Assembly (NCBI RefSeq): GCF_002893625.1
Contig: NZ_PKMZ01000001.1
Span: 124,001 to 188,000, forward strand
Source: Mangrovicella endophytica
Lineage (GTDB): Bacteria; Pseudomonadota; Alphaproteobacteria; Rhizobiales; Rhizobiaceae
Length of the DNA: 64,000 nt
Reading direction: 5' to 3'
Made by a program: the position numbers and the translations under genes. Shown in pieces: positions 62,959-64,000 of this stretch (position 1 is its first letter; each line of letters starts with the position of its first letter). The notes under the pieces were generated by a model. The model did not search any database. It saw only the letters and a program-made list of their open reading frames with translations, and was not told the DNA's origin.

Positions 62959-64000
62959 CTAGCGAGCCTTGGTCTCGACGTGCTCGCTCACCCAAGTCAC
63001 GAGGATGTCGGCGATCTTCAGGTTGTTCTTGTCCTGCATGAACATGTGGCTGTTGCCCTTCACGCCGATCGCCGGGAGCGAAATGAAGGTCATGTCGCCG
63101 CCTGCGGCCTTGATCTGCTCCATCTCCTTGACGCAAGGCGCCTCGGGATGCTCGCCGAGATAGTCACCGACCATCACCAGGATCGGAACGGTGGCGAGGA
63201 TCTTCACCTGATCCTCGGTCAGATTGGCGAAGCAGCCCGTTTCGAGCTGGATGATGCCCCTGATGCCGCCCTTCTTCTTCAGAACCGCTTGCGTCGGGAA
63301 CCCGGCTGACTGTGAATGGCCGACGAGAATGGCACCGCCGAGCTCCTGGGCGAGGCTGGCGACGTTCTCGACGCTCGCATTATTCGTCTCCGGGGAGGTC
63401 AACTCGTCGAGCAGGCTCGGCACCTGCGTCTCGAACATGTCCGGGATGATCTGCTTGTAGACCTCGTCGACATGGTCGGTCGGGAACTGCAGGCCGGGCC
63501 AGGTCTGACCTAGCTCCGGACCGAAGCGGAAGAGTTTCCAGGCCATGTTCGACGTTCCGAGGAAGACGGGCGGCTGTCGGCTGGGCGGCAGGCTCCCGTT
63601 GCGGACCTGGTTGAAGACCGTCCCGTTGAAGCCCGAGCGGGCCCGGCCGGACTGATCGGCCAAGTAGGTCGGGAAGCCCTGGCGGGTGAAGTATTCGTAC
63701 CAGCCCATGCGCCCATCCGGCGTCGTCTCCCAGGCCTTCGAGGAGAGCAGGCCACCATGCACGAAGACGATCGGCGTATGCGACGGCTCAGGTGGCGTCT
63801 GGAACTGGACATACATCTGATCCACCAAGACCTTGCCGGCCTCGAATGACTCGCCGAACAGGTCCTTCATCCCGCTCCAACCGGCTGTCTTCGTCTCCAC
63901 GGTTCTGCCGCCGACGAAGAAGCTTCCCTGGCTCTGAAGAACGAGAGGTTCCAGAGACGGCTTGAGATCGGAGAGCGCCTGCCCGCTCGCGCCTGCCGAC
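62959..64000 (-). CDS. alpha/beta hydrolase, probably secreted (5' end cut by the window)
   Basis: Carboxylesterase-like alpha/beta hydrolase. The oxyanion region is IVFVHGGLLSSKAWE, the nucleophile Ser lies in LVGHSQSAG and the terminal His in GNSHMFMQD, an arrangement known from secreted esterases. The open frame does not begin at GTG 63900: in-frame coding continues to the window end with LEPLVLQSQGSFFVGGRTV, a segment that normally precedes this domain, so the start lies beyond 64000. Substrate unknown. Confidence 0.8.
   Translation of the reverse strand, partial: SAGASGQALSDLKPSLEPLVLQSQGSFFVGGRTVETKTAGWSGMKDLFGESFEAGKVLVDQMYVQFQTPPEPSHTPIVFVHGGLLSSKAWETTPDGRMGWYEYFTRQGFPTYLADQSGRARSGFNGTVFNQVRNGSLPPSRQPPVFLGTSNMAWKLFRFGPELGQTWPGLQFPTDHVDEVYKQIIPDMFETQVPSLLDELTSPETNNASVENVASLAQELGGAILVGHSQSAGFPTQAVLKKKGGIRGIIQLETGCFANLTEDQVKILATVPILVMVGDYLGEHPEAPCVKEMEQIKAAGGDMTFISLPAIGVKGNSHMFMQDKNNLKIADILVTWVSEHVETKAR

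Overview
The window is high-GC DNA with an alphaproteobacterial character, most likely order Hyphomicrobiales (Rhizobiales). The clues are CsgH (the alphaproteobacterial curli accessory protein), rhizobial-style ABC transporter and catabolic operons, a MocR regulator, DUF2200 and DUF6894 proteins, and MipA/OmpV. Family-level placement (for example Aurantimonadaceae) would be a guess. I found no rRNA, tRNA, CRISPR array, intact insertion sequence or prophage.

Layout. (1) 1-12.9 kb is an expanded curli (functional amyloid) locus: csgF, csgG, an unusual LuxR-type response regulator that overlaps tail-to-tail a degenerate sensor-less histidine kinase, five consecutive curlin-repeat proteins (512, 484, 555, 166 and 248 aa), csgH, a secreted Inh-like/SH3 protein and a small secreted proline-rich protein. 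The first two curlin genes are a tandem duplication that includes about 590 bp of upstream DNA with a matching promoter and a leader of about 280 nt. (2) 13.3-14.0 kb is a Crp/Fnr regulator with a one-base C-terminal frameshift. (3) 14.5-22.0 kb (minus strand) is a ROK regulator followed by a sugar ABC transporter operon, a BadF/NagK-type kinase and a SIS sugar-phosphate protein. (4) 22.1-29.7 kb is an uncharacterised catabolic module with a split NMT1/ThiY-type ABC transporter, a DapA-like lyase, an NAD-dependent epimerase-like protein, a two-domain acetyltransferase, a D-threonine-aldolase-like PLP enzyme and a TetR regulator with candidate operators on both sides. (5) 29.9-41.5 kb holds DUF2200, a Gre-like factor, MipA/OmpV, an RND efflux pump whose adaptor gene is frameshifted, a histidine kinase/OmpR pair, an ICMT-like methyltransferase, a DUF6894 protein and a MocR regulator. 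(6) 41.6-50.6 kb is a tightly packed mevalonate-catabolism operon: degradative HMG-CoA reductase, a complete sugar-type ABC transporter and HMG-CoA lyase. One permease is fused to an SMP-30/strictosidine-synthase-like beta-propeller, and a second free propeller follows. (7) 50.8-62.9 kb is an amino-sugar operon (acetyltransferase, RpiR regulator, ManNAc kinase, NanE, Gfo/Idh oxidoreductase, ABC transporter, SIS deaminase, NagA) facing a phosphodiester glycosidase. (8) 62.96 kb to the edge is a secreted alpha/beta hydrolase cut by the window end.

How the parts work together. The curli genes supply subunits, the outer-membrane pore (CsgG) with its partner CsgF, and a periplasmic chaperone (CsgH). 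The mevalonate operon should import mevalonate or mevalonolactone, open the lactone with the propeller, oxidise mevalonate to HMG-CoA and split that to acetyl-CoA and acetoacetate. The last cluster encodes a near-complete route from ManNAc to fructose-6-phosphate without sialate lyase. I consider the mevalonate operon with its permease-propeller fusion the strongest candidate for an undescribed system, followed by the duplicated curlin units with conserved long leaders.
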